From Gelatoporia subvermispora B (taxonomy: Eukaryota; Basidiomycota; Agaricomycetes; Polyporales; Gelatoporiaceae), in NCBI GenBank assembly GCA_000320605.2, contig KB445795.1, positions 309,867 through 373,866 of the forward strand: a stretch of DNA of 64,000 nt, read 5' to 3'. The notes under the pieces were generated by a model. That model did not search any database. It was not told where the DNA came from and was given only the letters and a program-made list of their open reading frames with translations. Below are positions 1 to 12,324 of the stretch, one piece after another. The stretch's first letter is position 1, and every line of letters starts with the position of its first letter. Made by a program: the position numbers and the translations under genes.

Positions 1-117
1 CGCCTCAGCTTGATCGCCTGGATGACATGACATTATTGAACCAGGTCAGCGCCGTGCCTACTTTCTTCATATTAAGGTCTATACCGCGTCATGTCTACTC
101 TGTGTGTCTAGGAACTA

Positions 118-2460
118 TGTCTAACGTCGTCAGTAGCGATACAGACGTGGTCGTTGATATCTCACAGGCATATTTTGTCAAGGTGGGTCGCTACAGATTT
201 TCATCGGATTGCAGACCACCTCATGACGTCTCGCAGTATGGGATCAGTACGCAGTCTCCTGCGACACTAGTGTATGGAGTCTGACCTGGTTTCTCGCAGT
301 TGCAGCGTTGGCGGTTATCGTATGCGTTGTACTCCGAAGCGAACTATGTGATACATGACGTTGACTCGACGCCGCTAGGTGTATGACTACTTTCTGACTT
401 TAGGAGACGAGGTAGGACTCTCAAATATTATTCGGGTCTTTATGGCCCATACATTCCTACAGATTTCTCTGGTTTGGCCTTCGCGCTGGAACTTCACCAA
501 AGTGCTCTTCTTGCTCAACCGATACCTGAGTTTTGCAGATGTCGCTCTAGCGACCGAAGGTCCTTATTTTATGTCTTACTGGCGCACAAGTTGACATTGC
601 TTTTGAAAATAGGCAGCACCCGCCCTTTCATAAGCATCAAGGTCTGATATGACCTTCATCATGACCGTATAGCCGGTTCTGATACCGATCTGAGGTCTGC
701 AGGATTGCCTTGCAGAGTATCGTCTCGTAGTTTGTGGGTGCTATCTCCACTTGCGTCTTATCGAAGACTGATGAGCCTGTCGATCCATGAGACTTTTACA
801 CAGCGGGGTTGTGCATGGCCGAAAGTAATGCTTGAGCTCTTTCATCCGCCGCAGCCGTCTGCTGACTCACCCCAGACCTCATTGGCATCAGGACATACGC
901 AGTGTGGAAATTCGACAAGCGCATACTCTGCTTCTTGACTGTGGTGTACTCTGTCAGTGGATTGCTTCATTACTTCTGCGCGTGTGTGCCTGCTGATAGA
1001 AATATATAAGGGGTTTTTTGCTGGCGCCATGGTGTTTCTCTGTGCAGCACTACGTACTCAGACATGTAGGTAGTACTTGGCTCAGTGAATTCGCAGCTTC
1101 CCGCTGACCTTGAGTACAGCGGTTGACATCGTCCTAATGGAACACGGGTTATGCGTTGCGAGTACATCAGATGGGCGATCGTGGCCGGCATTCATGTTTC
1201 TCATGCTCAATGAACTTGGTACGCATCTCTTCTGCCTTAGTTTTCGAATTGCTCTCGATCGCTGATATCTCGGCTTAGTGGTGATCCTCCTTACAATGAT
1301 CCAGTGGTATTCCTCAGCGAGTCAGTCTTTGTTATATAGCCCTTATGCACCTCCTGATCTCATATTCCCAGGAAATTTGTCTGGTGTTTTTCCTCTGTCA
1401 AGGATTCTGTATCGAGACGGTAAGCCGCCCCCGATGCACCTGATGTATGATAGGTAGTGAGACATAACAGGAATGGTTTTCTACCTCGTGATGCTCGGTG
1501 AGTACGGTACGATGCTGGCATATGTGATACAACATCAACCTCGTTTACCAGGAATGTCTATCATCAACCTCTCTCTTATGCTTGCAGGCCCCGTGCGTTG
1601 TTCGCCATAACAATCATGTCCATGAACTCCATTTGACCTCGGCGCTCTACAGCCGGCGATGTCGTCTATGATGCAAATGTGAGTTGTGCATACTAATTGA
1701 GCAAGACGGTAAGTTGATCATATAATCAACCGCAGGCCGATGAAGGCAATCCACAGCGTGCTCTGTAGTCGGATGCTCCTCAATATTAGGGGGGTCTCGT
1801 TGGCAGGATATACAACCAATCCCTCGGCCATAGGCATCGACTTTGTGCGTGACAGCCATCTTGCCTACGAGGATATCCAATTACAAGATCTTCATGAGCG
1901 CGATACCGGACCTATGCATGACAGTCGTATTGTGTAGACCGAGCGCTTCATTTCTGTCTGTAATTGGATGGTAGAACCACATTCACTCGAGTGTTGTAAA
2001 GTTTGGTAGTAGTGTAAACGGGATTCCTCACGCAGTCGATCTATTTTGCGCAATTTGTATACACACTGCTGCATGTCCAACATTTCCTGGGAGGTTTACC
2101 TGAGATGTCTACTCTGCCCAGAATTTTGTGTGAAGATGTTAAGATGTCTCTGGCGTGCTCCATGCATACTGGCTACTAAAACATGACGGAAATGCTATTT
2201 TGTCTCACTGCTAGGCGAGTGCGGCTCAAGACAAAGGTGTGAAATGCTGCAGGCCCTGTGAGTTGTTTTCTTGCTGAATTTGCATTACTAAGGCAACTTG
2301 TCACAGCCGGCACTGTCGTTCATGATGCAAATGCTAGGTTGTATATTACCGCTGAACGAGGGGTAGACGTATTCGCTGGATCAACTAGATGCCGATCAAG
2401 GCATTTCATAGTGTCCTGTGCAACCGGATGCTCCTCAACATAAGCTTCGTCGGCAGGATA
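118..2460 (+). pseudogene. Decayed DUF6533 membrane-protein gene
   Basis: Fragments of a DUF6533 protein, a basidiomycete multi-pass membrane family of unknown function. A likely start at 118 begins MSNVVSSDTD. The domain core is at 379-545: the exon VYDYFLTLGDE, a 51-nt GT-AG intron at 412-462, then SLVWPSRWNFTKVLFLLNRY. After about 690 a frame beginning VCRIALQSIVS is broken by a TAG. Two diverged copies of what resembles the family's C-terminal part (HSVLC-N/S-RMLLNI) follow at about 1738-1800 and 2386-2440. Stops and frame changes between the pieces mean no continuous product can be read. The family assignment of the core is firm; that of the C-terminal pieces is by resemblance only. A better preserved relative lies at 57434-59084. 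Confidence 0.6.
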
Positions 2461-2461
2461 G
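1574..2461 (+). repeat. Diverged direct duplication (about 220 bp units)
   Basis: Unit A is 1574-1813 and unit B is 2246-2461, in the same orientation. Matching blocks in the same order are 1585-1607 with 2250-2272, 1650-1679 with 2303-2332 (about 26 of 30 identical), and 1738-1813 with 2386-2461. Spacing between blocks differs by small indels. The last block holds the HSVLC/RMLLNI coding remnant, so this is probably an old duplication of the 3' end of the DUF6533 gene. Confidence 0.65.
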
Positions 2462-3139
2462 CGTGAGAGTCGCGTTCCGCTTGAGGATGTACAATGCCAG
2501 TGCCTTAACGCGGAGTTGAACTAGAGGAGAAAATCAGGATGATGCTGTAGACGTGGGCTGAGTGTGGTCTCAATTCCGAAAATCACCCAGTAGCATTGGG
2601 CCATATATATCATCCTTGTCATGCATGACTTCTGATGTGATGCGCCTTGGTCGTCATATAAGTATCATTGATCAAAAACCGTATCGAGCCCTAGAGTTTG
2701 AGATAAGCGTGAATGAGAACTGTGAGCTCCAAACCAATACATGGTGTGCGGGAATGGCCCAACGGCGGTTTCTCGACGGCCACACGGCTGCAGCGCGAGC
2801 TGATCGCCGGAACATACATCCTGCTATAATCACTGTGCTGGGTGTGAATTTGCACTATTCGCGGCTTATGACTTATTTTCCACGCCCAAGAGAGGCTCAG
2901 TCAAACATTCACATTCACGAACAGAATCGACATAGACCTAACAACCAATTTCTTTATGAGCCCTGCGACCCTACTCTCGGCACTTATTTCGGCGTAAGCA
3001 CCCGAGGCCCGTCTATGCGTCACACGAGCAGAGGTAATCCCGGATCAGTATTCGTCGCCGGCAAAGACTATCAAACCCTACTCACCAGACGTGGATTTTC
3101 CCACCACGGTGGCGTTTCTCTCCAGTCCTAGTCACTAGG
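2462..3139. other. No supported gene
   Basis: This stretch holds one long open frame (2562-3131, plus) that opens on GTG and resembles no family I know. I see no splice signals, promoter or repeat that would support a gene. Confidence 0.5.
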
Positions 3140-3654
3140 TTATGGCAGATAATGGTGCAGGCCATCTGTAGTGGGTTGGGTCCCGAGCCACGCAGTCTCG
3201 ATGTTGTTCTCTTTCGAGATTTCATCGACTTGAACTAGCTCCGTAACATTCTTCCTTCCCTCGGTTCTCTCGAGGAGAACGCCGTCGACTTCCTCCCCGA
3301 CATAGTACAGCCCAAGGGTTTCCATGCCGCCGATAATGGCACGGAATGCATCCAGTAGTCCTGCGGGGGTGACTGGGTGGGATTGATGTTGAACTCGTAG
3401 GCCTCGCCCGAGGCGAGCCAGCGCTCGGGGTAACATGGAGTATCGCGGAGAGGCTCGGAAACGTATTCCTTGGCGATCATCTTCTCCCCTTCATCAATTG
3501 AGCAATGCGCGTGGACGAGGCAGATCCCGAATTGGTTGCCGTACTGAGCAAGCAGCGGCGCCAGCTTCTCGAATAACGCTTCACGATCTTGGAATCGAGC
3601 ATCGGCATCCTCGACAATGGGGAGAGCATTATAGAGCTGAGTGAGAGTAGACAT
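3140..3654 (-). pseudogene. Frameshifted copy 1 of the CLVHAHC-type family
   Basis: First of three paralogues in the window (others at 17007-17606 and 19983-20649). The start at 3654 gives MSTLTQLYNALP, then CLVHAHC, CYPERWLASGE and YEF as in the other copies. At about 3364-3369 the frame breaks: the C-run on the coding strand has five C where six would restore the aligned residues. The next frame then carries LLDAFRAIIGG and LERTEGR and stops at 3140, about 28 residues short of the other copies' C-terminus. One missing base in a homopolymer could be an assembly error, but the second defect, the early stop, argues for a real pseudogene. A TATA-like box remains upstream. No function is known to me for this family. 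Confidence 0.7.
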
Positions 3655-3726
3655 GCTGGGAAGAAACCGTGACTTCAAAAAAGAGAAGAGGCTCTTGACC
3701 TGAGGACTGGAGGGTGATAAATCGGA

Positions 3727-3734
3727 CCTTTATA
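3727..3734 (-). promoter_or_regulatory. TATA-like box of copy 1
   Basis: TATAAAGG on the minus strand, about 73 nt upstream of the ATG at 3654. Copy 2 of the same family has a TATA-like box at a very similar distance. Confidence 0.5.
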
Positions 3735-4975
3735 CCTCGCGAACCGGGCGCTATCAGATCCAACCTCTCCGCAACTGACAGCAGCTTGAGAAGAGGTTCA
3801 TCCAAGTTGTCGGCTTCATCTGCAACTGCCTGAGTCAATTGCACGTGCGAATATGCCGCAGGATGTTGGCAGTGAAGATCTCGATCTCGCAGCTTCGGTC
3901 TATGCTGCTCCATTTTCTGAGCTCGACAGATGTGCACACGAACATCAACTTCTCGGTAGTATCTGCGACAGAGTGATCTTGAAGAAGTGAAGGTGATGAT
4001 CGATATATCTGATGGACACAATTATGACGGCGCTTCTAGATTGGTCCTGAAATTGTGAACTCGGCATTCTGGCCGTGTTGTCTCCCGGTGGCATACCAAA
4101 AATAAATTAAGCGAAAACTTCTATACGAGCATCTCCGTAGAACAAGGACTTCCCTTCTATTTCCTGTAATAAGGACGGCTAATTGGTGACTCAGATGTCA
4201 TGAGGGAGATGACCTAAGATCGACGCCACGCACAACATTTGTTTAATCGGATCATATGAGATTAGACGAACCCTATACTTACCTACACTAGGTATCTTTT
4301 CGACTTGTGTCATATCGATGGCAGGGGCCCTCGTCAACATGAGTACTACTTGAATCGCTTCGGTCGGGTTGCATCAATTTGGAGATGTTTTTTTGCGGTG
4401 AGGCTCCAAAGACACGGGCCAAAATGCACCTACGCTAAGCACGGAGCCGAGGGCGCTACGGAATAGCGACTACAGCTGCAGTGGAAACTGTTCGATACCT
4501 GGGAAGCGGTGAATCCAGATCTGCAAGTGCTTCCGGATTGGATCCTGGCGACTATCGACAAAAGCAGGAAGGTGTTATATCCGGGGTTGGCATGCCGAGT
4601 TTCATCTTCCACATCAGAATGCGATTGACACATTCCCGAAGTAATCCCAGCGATCCTGCGGTTCGTACAGTGGGTCTGGGAAAACTTTATACCTAAATAT
4701 TACGATGGATACAGTCGTACGGTTACCACGGAACAGTAGGACATCCATCCATAGCAGCCAGATGTCACGGAAACACCGAAATGCGATTTGAGGAGAAGTA
4801 TCGTGAACCAACAAACGCACGAATGTGTACGATCAGCAGAGAGGAAAGGACCATATATGAAGAACACGGCTCATCGCCAGCTAACAAATAGAAGATCAAC
4901 ATAGGAACGGAATGGAACAAACCAAACAGTGTGGGGACGAATTGATCGGGTTACGAGTTGCGCCACAGGTGAAAA
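3735..4975. other. No supported gene
   Basis: Between the frameshifted family copy and the kinase-like gene. Only short open frames on both strands, none with a recognisable motif or consistent splice signals. Confidence 0.5.
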
Positions 4976-6033
4976 TTAAACTCCGATATCCTCTAACATG
5001 GTTCTGACTTGTGCAAGCGCAGGACGAAGCTTTGGATCATGCTGTGTACAGGCCTCAAAAATCTTCTCGAAAGGAGGAGGAACGGGCCATTCGATATACC
5101 GGCTACGAGGGTTGTTCGAGTAGCAGATAACCTGGAGCAGGTGTCCGAGACCATACATATCGGTAGCGATGTTATAATCCGTGTCGGCTGGAACGCCTTT
5201 GACGGCCAACTCCGGCGCCATGCAAACGGTGGTTGCCAGAGTACACTCTAAGTCGATGAGGATGACAGGGTCATGATCAAGCAGGTTGTCCAAGCGGAAG
5301 TCCCGATAGGTATGTCCGGCGGCATGGATCGCGGAGAGGCCATCAACGATGCCGAGCATCCACTTGCGAATGTTCGCAATCGACCGACCCGCTCTGGCAG
5401 CGGCAACGAAGGGTTTCTTGTGCAACGGGAAGACGAGTCTGTCGTCCCAGGTCCGTCCCAGGAGCTGTACGACATGAGGAGAACCACGGCACTTGAGTAG
5501 CACCTCGATCTCACGGCGAGTGCGCGCCGGCTTGGCGAAGTGGAGTGACTCATCGTACATTATGACTAGTAGCGTGTCCAGCAAGTCTTTGGCATCCTCG
5601 TTGAGCTTCTCCGAGAAGCGCGAGTCATCGTCCTCCCGCAGCTGCAAAGGCGCTTCGAACTCGACTTCAGTCACCTCGTCCCCAATGATCTTGAGGTGGC
5701 AATCGTATCTGGGGAGATCGCGTCTGCCTCGAAGAATGTCTCCGGATAACGTGTCCGGAACGTCGACCAAGTAGACGTAGAAGGGTGCCGCTCCGTAGTA
5801 CACAACCATCCCGCCTGGGACGTAGTACGTATCGTGTTCATCGTTCCAATCCATCCAGAGGCGGAAGTGATCGTAGCCCCATAAGGCTTGAGCCTGCGAA
5901 CGATCGATCTCTGCGAAAAACTTTTCGTTGTCCCATTTTGGGAGCCGCAAAGCTGAGACGGTATCGTGAGAGTCTGAAGCAGGTGTTAAGTCAGCACGAA
6001 CGTACTCAATTGTGTCTCCTGTTCTGTGGTCAT
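4976..6033 (-). CDS. Protein kinase-like protein
   Basis: Model: exons 6033-6006 and 5973-4976, 341 aa. The start rests on a 32-nt intron with GTACGT donor, CTGAC branch and CAG acceptor that keeps frame; this is very short, so the N-terminus is uncertain (the large exon alone has no early ATG). An N-terminal region of about 130 residues is shared with the paralogue at 15542-16571. A kinase-like domain follows: a candidate ATP-binding Lys near 157 (FAKPARTRREIEVLL), YRDFRLDNLL at 232-241 in place of HRDxxxxN (Asp and Asn kept, His replaced by Tyr), DLE at 250-252 in place of DFG (metal-binding Asp kept), and APE near 262. The essential Asp, Asn and Asp are therefore present and activity is possible. 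Its substrate is unknown. Copy 1 of the CLVHAHC-type family lies 1.3 kb downstream on the same strand. Confidence 0.7.
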
Positions 6034-8665
6034 AGCTTTGGCGGATCCGTTTTGAGAGCGGGGTTCAGATTGTATGATCACTAATAGAGCTCATTTAGTG
6101 GGGCTGGGTGATGACCGACAACGATCCGTACAGAGTGTGTGCGTATATCAAAAATCGATCCTATACGAAGGTGCAAGATCTGAGTCAAGGGCCCGAGGCT
6201 GTGTCAGTTGGTACCAGGCTCAAGTGCGAATAGTCTTATAGTCCTCTATCGTTGGACGGTAAACATGCACAAATCGAGAGTGTTGCCTGAAGTAGCGTGG
6301 TACTAAGGGTTGTGACGCTGATGATTCGCAGCGCTTTCATGTGCGCTTATGCCCTTCTGATTAGCATGACTAGCTTTTGAATGGCGGCCGGCGTGGTCAC
6401 GGATAGCCCATTGTAGTCCTGCTCTTAGGTTCGCTCGTGATCTCCTTTCATCCCATGTTCTTAGTGACTAGTGGACAAGCTAAAGTCTCAAAGGCTCGAG
6501 ATCTAGGTGGAACGAGGCGGTGGGAAATGTCGGAGAAATTTTAGCTGGAGCGGGTCTCAACTTCCTGGGACATACTACGGGCAGGATCCCTGACGACAAG
6601 AAGAGTTAACATGTATTATGTAAAGTCCTCTCGGCACGGAGTACCAAGGAATATGAACTTCGCGACCATGCTTGCCGGATGCCGATGGCTCCCGGACCTC
6701 CTTTCCGAATGCGAATTACACCTGAGCAGCCAAATCATGAAGCCAAATTCGATTCATGTGTGGGCGACTGAGAAACAAGCACCTTGCCAGACCCAAGAAG
6801 ACGAGAAAAGTTATCCCAGCGTCAAACAAGAAAGCCACGGTCGCGTCATAGTATTTGGATCTGTAGGTCCGCAAACAATGTGTACAAATAAATATGTACA
6901 ACGCCCAAGGTGCCCAAAACATCAGCTCTTGCCCACAGCACTTGACGGCCTTGTTCTCTCCTTGATCGTACTTCCTCAGTATCTGACAAATCATGTCCAA
7001 GTCAATTCCACGAGATTCGAGAATGTATTGATGTCCTGAATGTGATGTGACTCGGCTTGAGGCGAAATGGCAGGGCGTTGTCAACACCTATATCGATAAT
7101 CAATGATTCCTCCGACTCACGCGCGGCAGCCATGGCCCATGACTCAGTGGATGGAGGGCTGTGGAGGGTCCAAACGTGGCCAAAATGGATATTAGCCTAC
7201 TCCTTCTAGGACCCTGATCCGACATTCACAAATTAGGTACATCGAGCCGTGAAGATGCTTGAGATGAAACTGCCAAAACTTGTCATCAAGCGTCCTCGAG
7301 ACACATGCCACGATGCCCTTCGTCAGATCCCACACGCCGTAGCGTGTGTGCTGGTCCAGTATACCCGTGGCGACACGCACGGTGATACCTATCACCCCGC
7401 AGAGCACCGAGGTTTGCGGGGCGCTGATGTATGTTTAATTGCTGTGCGCCTCTTCTGATCTCCCCTCGCACTCGTGCTAGACACTCGCACCAAGAGGTTA
7501 TCTCTCTGAGATGCCCTTCCGTTAGAATCTTGTCGTGGAACGTGTAAGCAGTGCAACTGTGTGATGGGGACCCTGTTCCAGAAAAGCATGTACTGCCACA
7601 CAGTCTGAGCGTCTCTTAGAATCTGACGCAGTCTGTCTTACCTTAATCACATGTCATCCCGACCTTGAGGCACGTCCTCATCCTGGTCAGTAAGGCAGGC
7701 TGGATCCTTGGAAGTTCGCCGCGGCAGCGACGATGCCTTGACTTGACTCTTCGATACCGGTACATCTCACGCCCTGACCATCTTTATCCGCTGATTTAGT
7801 ACAAAAGTCTGTGAAACCTTCTGCAATCGCTGATCACTGTGGGACAGAACCTGACATCTATGACGAGGATAATGACACAGACATCTTGGATGAATGCCAA
7901 GCTAATTCACCAACATATGTCGCCTCGTGCTCACCTGCTAGTCATAGGCTGGATGCGTTCGGCGATCTCGCGCTAGTTGAGTCAGATCAGACTGCTCGAA
8001 TTGTCTGAGTCTCACAGGGCGGGTATGTGAGCATACCACTGCATAGGTGCATCTCCCGTTATGCTTAGCTTTTTGAGCAAGCCCTCTATTTCTGGGGTTA
8101 CTGGCCTTATGGGAGCAGGCTTAACATCTCAGATTTCCGACCGTGATCGAACTTTCGAATTAAACGCTAGATACACAGATGCGGGTTGTGGGCTGCGCTA
8201 TGCTCCAGCATCGAAATCGGTCGTGTGGGTGAAACCCAACGAATGACGCCGAGGAGCCATGCCATATCGGCTCCTCCTTGAAGCTTGAACTTTAGCACTG
8301 GCTTCTGCCCAATGGACTAGACTGATGATTGGCATATAATTAATTTCTGACCGCTCAGATTGCGTGGGCTGGGCACCGTTTCGCCGAGTTTTCTTGGGAC
8401 TCACAGAAACAGTCCTCACTATCACTCACGCACCTTTAAGAATATGCAATTGTGTACGGCGGGCGCCACGGACACTTGTCAGTAGCCTCTACGTTCAACG
8501 TTAAGCATGTGGACCTGTATCATGGTCAAGTCCTGCTTCGCTCAATATCTCCTTCTGACTCGTTCACATGCATGGCATCTCTGTTTCACATGGCGTCATA
8601 GGTTAGGAAGTGGTGCAGTAAGCCACTTTGAGTACAGATGCAGAAATAGGGACCATGTAACCTCA
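6034..8665. other. Gene-poor interval
   Basis: No gene can be supported. A minus-strand frame at 6716-7087 has two hydrophobic stretches (around LMFWAPWALYIFIC and AGITFLVFLGLA), and another at 7192-7407 reads smoothly, but neither matches a family I recognise or shows exon structure. The rest, to the end of the alpha/beta hydrolase, holds only short shadow frames. Confidence 0.45.
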
Positions 8666-10447
8666 CTACTCTAGCTCTTGCACAAAGCGTTTCAAGGTCT
8701 CAACCATTGGTCTCCTACGCTTCTCAGTGTCGAAAACCATCGCATGGTCGAGGTCTGCATAATACAGCACCTCCAGTCCATCACCCTGCCACTTGAACCG
8801 CCACGAGTTCGCGCCGGTGAGGTACTTCCACACCTCCGTAGCGTCCACAATCTGGTCTCTCCCGCTGAGGACGACGGCGGTGGGGCGGTCCTCGAGGTCT
8901 TCCTTCCAGAGGATGTTCTCCAACCAGAAAAAGTGGCGCGAGAGCGCATGCGCGATGTCGGGGTCACGGCTCGCGAAGTACCACAGCTGCCACTCGTTTG
9001 CGGTGTGCGGTGTGCGGTAGACGAAGTTGTACGCGACCGCAGGCTGGTGCAGCAGGAACGGGATCGGGTCCACGAGGAGCAGCCGGGAGATGAGCGGCGC
9101 GAGTGAGGGGTTGCGCACCATGTGGGCGGCGAGGATTGTACCGTAGGAGTGCCCTGCGACGACGAGCGAGGAGAGTCCGTGATGTGCGAGCACGTGCGAT
9201 AGGGCAGAGAGCATGGCGTCACGTGCGAGGGGCGGACGGGTGATGTGCATACTAATGGAGAGGTTTTCAATGGCGAGGATACCTACATCTGGCTCGGCAG
9301 CCGCAAGTTCTTTCAAGAAGTTGACATATGGCCACAGTCCGATCTGACTCGGAGTCAGCAATGTGGATCATATTGCGAGCGCAGGTGGCACTTACACCGA
9401 TCCCATGGAAAAAGAGGATGGGATGCTTCGTCTTTGACCGATGTGGACGATACCAGTATACGAGTTCCGGGTGGGGCGAGCGTTGCGAGAACATGGTAAA
9501 TAGCCTCGGAGGGAAGCAGCGAAAACTGACGCGCCCGGTGAAATGCATAAAGCCAAGTTTGAAAAGGCATATAGCAGTGATCGTGTCGACGAGACAAACA
9601 ATCTACGGAACGTGTCAGCGTTGAAACGGATCAAAGCAGGCGTTAACTGCATACCATGTACCAAAGGAATGGTCGATGCAACATTCTGACGGGATCGAGT
9701 GTAACCCTCATACACTCGACACTGTCATTCCGTCCGACTTCTAGTTTGTGTCCTAACATATCTTCTACGGAGTCTATGTATTCATCTATTTCTTCTTGCC
9801 ATTCGTCCCTAATTCCGTCCGTGTGTGTACAGAAGAAAGCCCACAGAAGCCATTCTTTGATATTTTCGCGTCTTATGAGTGACGAGGGAGTAGAATAGAA
9901 CCAGCCTGTCGTGAAATCTTCAACTTCTCGAAGCCTAGTGCAGCATCTCATGAAGAGAGCCTTGCGCTGTTCTTTCGGGAGAGGTGGGGGATGTGTGGCC
10001 GCCTGTTCAGGACATCAGATCGGCGCTCTATTTCGCACAACGTACGCCCAATCATCCAGACAGACCCAGCCGCTCTGGCAAGCCTGCCTCACACCCCGAG
10101 GCTATCAAGGCCGTATCGCAGACTACGACTCAAGTGGCGAGGATGGTCACGTATGCTTCTCCAACGAAGTTGGCGAGCCGCTCGCAATAGATGATGACGT
10201 CTCGCGCGCTCGGAGTGCTCGACTGAATGACACGCACCTGCTGCAACACATAAGTTCGTGGAAGGTAGACCAGGAAGTAGAATGTTGTCTCGAGGAGAGC
10301 ATATCTTCCTAACCATGGCGAATACCAGTATGATCCGATATACCAGTTGGCTATCGTGTAAGCTATACAGATTGGAGCAACGGCTCGAAGACACCAGATG
10401 GAGATGCGGATGAAGATGTATTCGGGTATCGAGTTGCCGATGGGCAT
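8666..10447 (-). CDS. Alpha/beta hydrolase-fold protein, fungal membrane-anchored type
   Basis: Four exons: 10447-10238, 10002-9655, 9602-9396 and 9343-8666, all phase 0, giving 480 aa. The N-terminus starts MPIGNSIPEY and has hydrophobic stretches, suggesting membrane attachment. A family-specific region follows (RRENIKEWLLWAFF, MLHRPFLWYM), then the hydrolase core. FFHGIG is the oxyanion-side HG motif. GHSYG holds the nucleophile Ser. SGRDQIVD probably holds the acid, and DLDHAMVF the catalytic His. Length and order fit the fungal family of about 480-500 aa lipase-like proteins of unknown substrate. The 235-nt first intron is long for this locus. The gene is divergent from the BuGZ-like gene, with 307 bp between start codons. 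Confidence 0.88.
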
Positions 10448-10754
10448 ATCCGTAGCATACGAACAAGCGACAGAAGTTGAAGATGGGATGTTGTGTAAGT
10501 TCGTTCAGGATTTCAGGCGCATTTTTTGTGGAGTGGTGCAGGGTGGTGCTCGAACAAAGTGCCTGGAATTGGAGTCGGAAATACGCTTCAGCTTGGCTGC
10601 CTGCGTCTGTCTGGCGCCGACTAGCCCGGCGCTCCGCGGTCCGGCCCGATGTGAGGCCGACACGGCCGGCGGGGCCGCCGGATTCCCCCGCAAACTTTGT
10701 TTGGCCATCCTTCGTCGCCGACGGTCATCTTCCACGCTCAACACCGTTCTCGCC

Positions 10755-12324
10755 ATGGCAAAGAAGAAGAATAAGCAGGTTTGTGTCTGCGTTATTGGCC
10801 ATCCAGGCTCGATCTAATACATTACAGCTCATCCGCCCGTGGTGCTGGTACTGCGAGAGGGAGTTCGAAGATGAGAAAGGTGCGCAGCCACCGCCAGTGA
10901 ACACGTCAGGTATACTAACAATCGCGTCCTATTGTAGTTCTTATGCAGCACCAGAAGGCTAAGCACTTCAAATGTAACATGTGTCCCCGACGTCTGAACA
11001 CTGCTGGAGGGTTGGCGGTCCATATCCAACAGGTACACAAGCTCGAGCCGGAGAAGTGAGTCTGACGACACCCTACTTGCCTGCGCGCCTGCTGACTCCC
11101 CGCAGCCTTCCGCGCATCGAGAACGCGCTCCCGGGACGCGATGGATATGAAGTAGAAATCTTTGGCATGGAGGGTATTCCTGCTCCCGATGTTGCGGATT
11201 ACAAACGACGTAAGGAAATTGAGCTCGGTCTCAACCCAGGCACTATTACTCAGCCGCCGAACAAGAGGCCTAAGGTTGAGAACCGCGCGCTCACCGAGGA
11301 AGAGCTCAAGGCACAGCTGGCGGCTCACAGGGCGCTCATGGGACAGTCAGACGCTGCTCCCTCTGCGACGCCTGAGGTGCCTACTGGTGCTGTATTCGGT
11401 GCGCCCCCGCAGACCTATGCCGCAGCCCCAGTCCCTGCGATGTCCCCGCCGACTGCGATGTCTCCTGGTGTACCGCAGGGTATGTATCCAGGTGCGCCCC
11501 CTTTCATGCCAGGAGCGATCCCGCCGCCTGGTTACCCAGGACAGCCTCCGTTCTCTCTGCCTGGAATGCCTGGTATGCCTCCCGGGTGAGTTATCGTACC
11601 ATTGTAGCGAATGGTTGTCTTATCTTACTGCAGGTTTCCGCCTCCTGGCTTCCCTCCCATGGTCCCTCCATTCGCTGGCTCTCCTCCCCCGGGCATGCTC
11701 CCTCCTGGTGCACCACCTTTCCCGCCACCCCCGGGTATGCGCCCTCCTTTCCCTCCCCCTCCTTTCATGCCTCCTGGCCCCATTCCGCCTCCTGGATTTG
11801 TCCCCAACGGAGCGTCTCCGCTTCCGCCCGTGCCTCCCGGTGCGTCTGTCTCTCCCCCACCTCCAGGTATGGCAGGAATGCCCGCGCCTCCCCCGCCAAC
11901 TAGTGTCGCTGCTCTGTCTGCGGCACCTCCACCACCGTCAGCCCCGCCATCAGCGCCAAGTTTCGCGCCCCCACCATCGCAGTCACAGACACCAGCAGAA
12001 ATCCCTCCCCTTACCCTGCCGAACCCAACGTTGGCGCAAACCAACCCTCCGTTCATCAAGAAGCCAACCGTGCTCAAGTGGTCTGACGCTAATTTCTCAC
12101 CGGTGCGTTCCTGATCTATATTGAGTGGTCTGACTCATCATTCATTTGTCTATTTACAGGATGAGGTGCGCTCGAGGCATTTGAAATATTACCATCGTAA
12201 GGAGCAGATTGCGGCTGCAGACGGCGCGGCCGGGGGGCTCAAGGGCGATGCTCAGGCTTCCTCCACTCCCGCACCTGATGAACCTAGAGGCAAGAAGCGA
12301 GCACGGGCCGAAGACTTCTTGTGA
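10755..12324 (+). CDS. BuGZ/ZNF207-like C2H2 zinc-finger protein
   Basis: Six exons: 10755-10778, 10828-10879, 10938-11055, 11106-11585, 11634-12102 and 12160-12324, 435 aa. The N-terminus has two C2H2 fingers of the ZNF207 type: WCWYCEREF followed by HQKAKHF, then CNMCPRRL followed by HIQQVH. It continues with the family hallmark [16 protein letters not shown]. The middle is a Pro/Gly/Met-rich low-complexity tract of roughly 200 residues. The C-terminus is a short charged block ending in a basic KKRARAED tail. In animals BuGZ binds Bub3 through a GLEBS motif, phase-separates on microtubules and acts in spindle assembly and splicing; the fungal role is inferred. I could not identify a clear GLEBS motif. 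The low-complexity tract also creates a long antisense frame that is not a gene. Confidence 0.9.

Noticed and set aside
2562..3131. 189-codon open frame on the plus strand
   Set aside because: It opens on GTG, has no family resemblance, no splice signals and a composition like neighbouring non-coding DNA.
3629..4021. 130-codon minus-strand frame overlapping the start of copy 1
   Set aside because: It overlaps the start and TATA box of the better supported gene and matches nothing.
11625..12077. Gly-rich 150-codon frame antisense to BuGZ
   Set aside because: It is the mirror of the Pro-rich tract of the real gene on the other strand.
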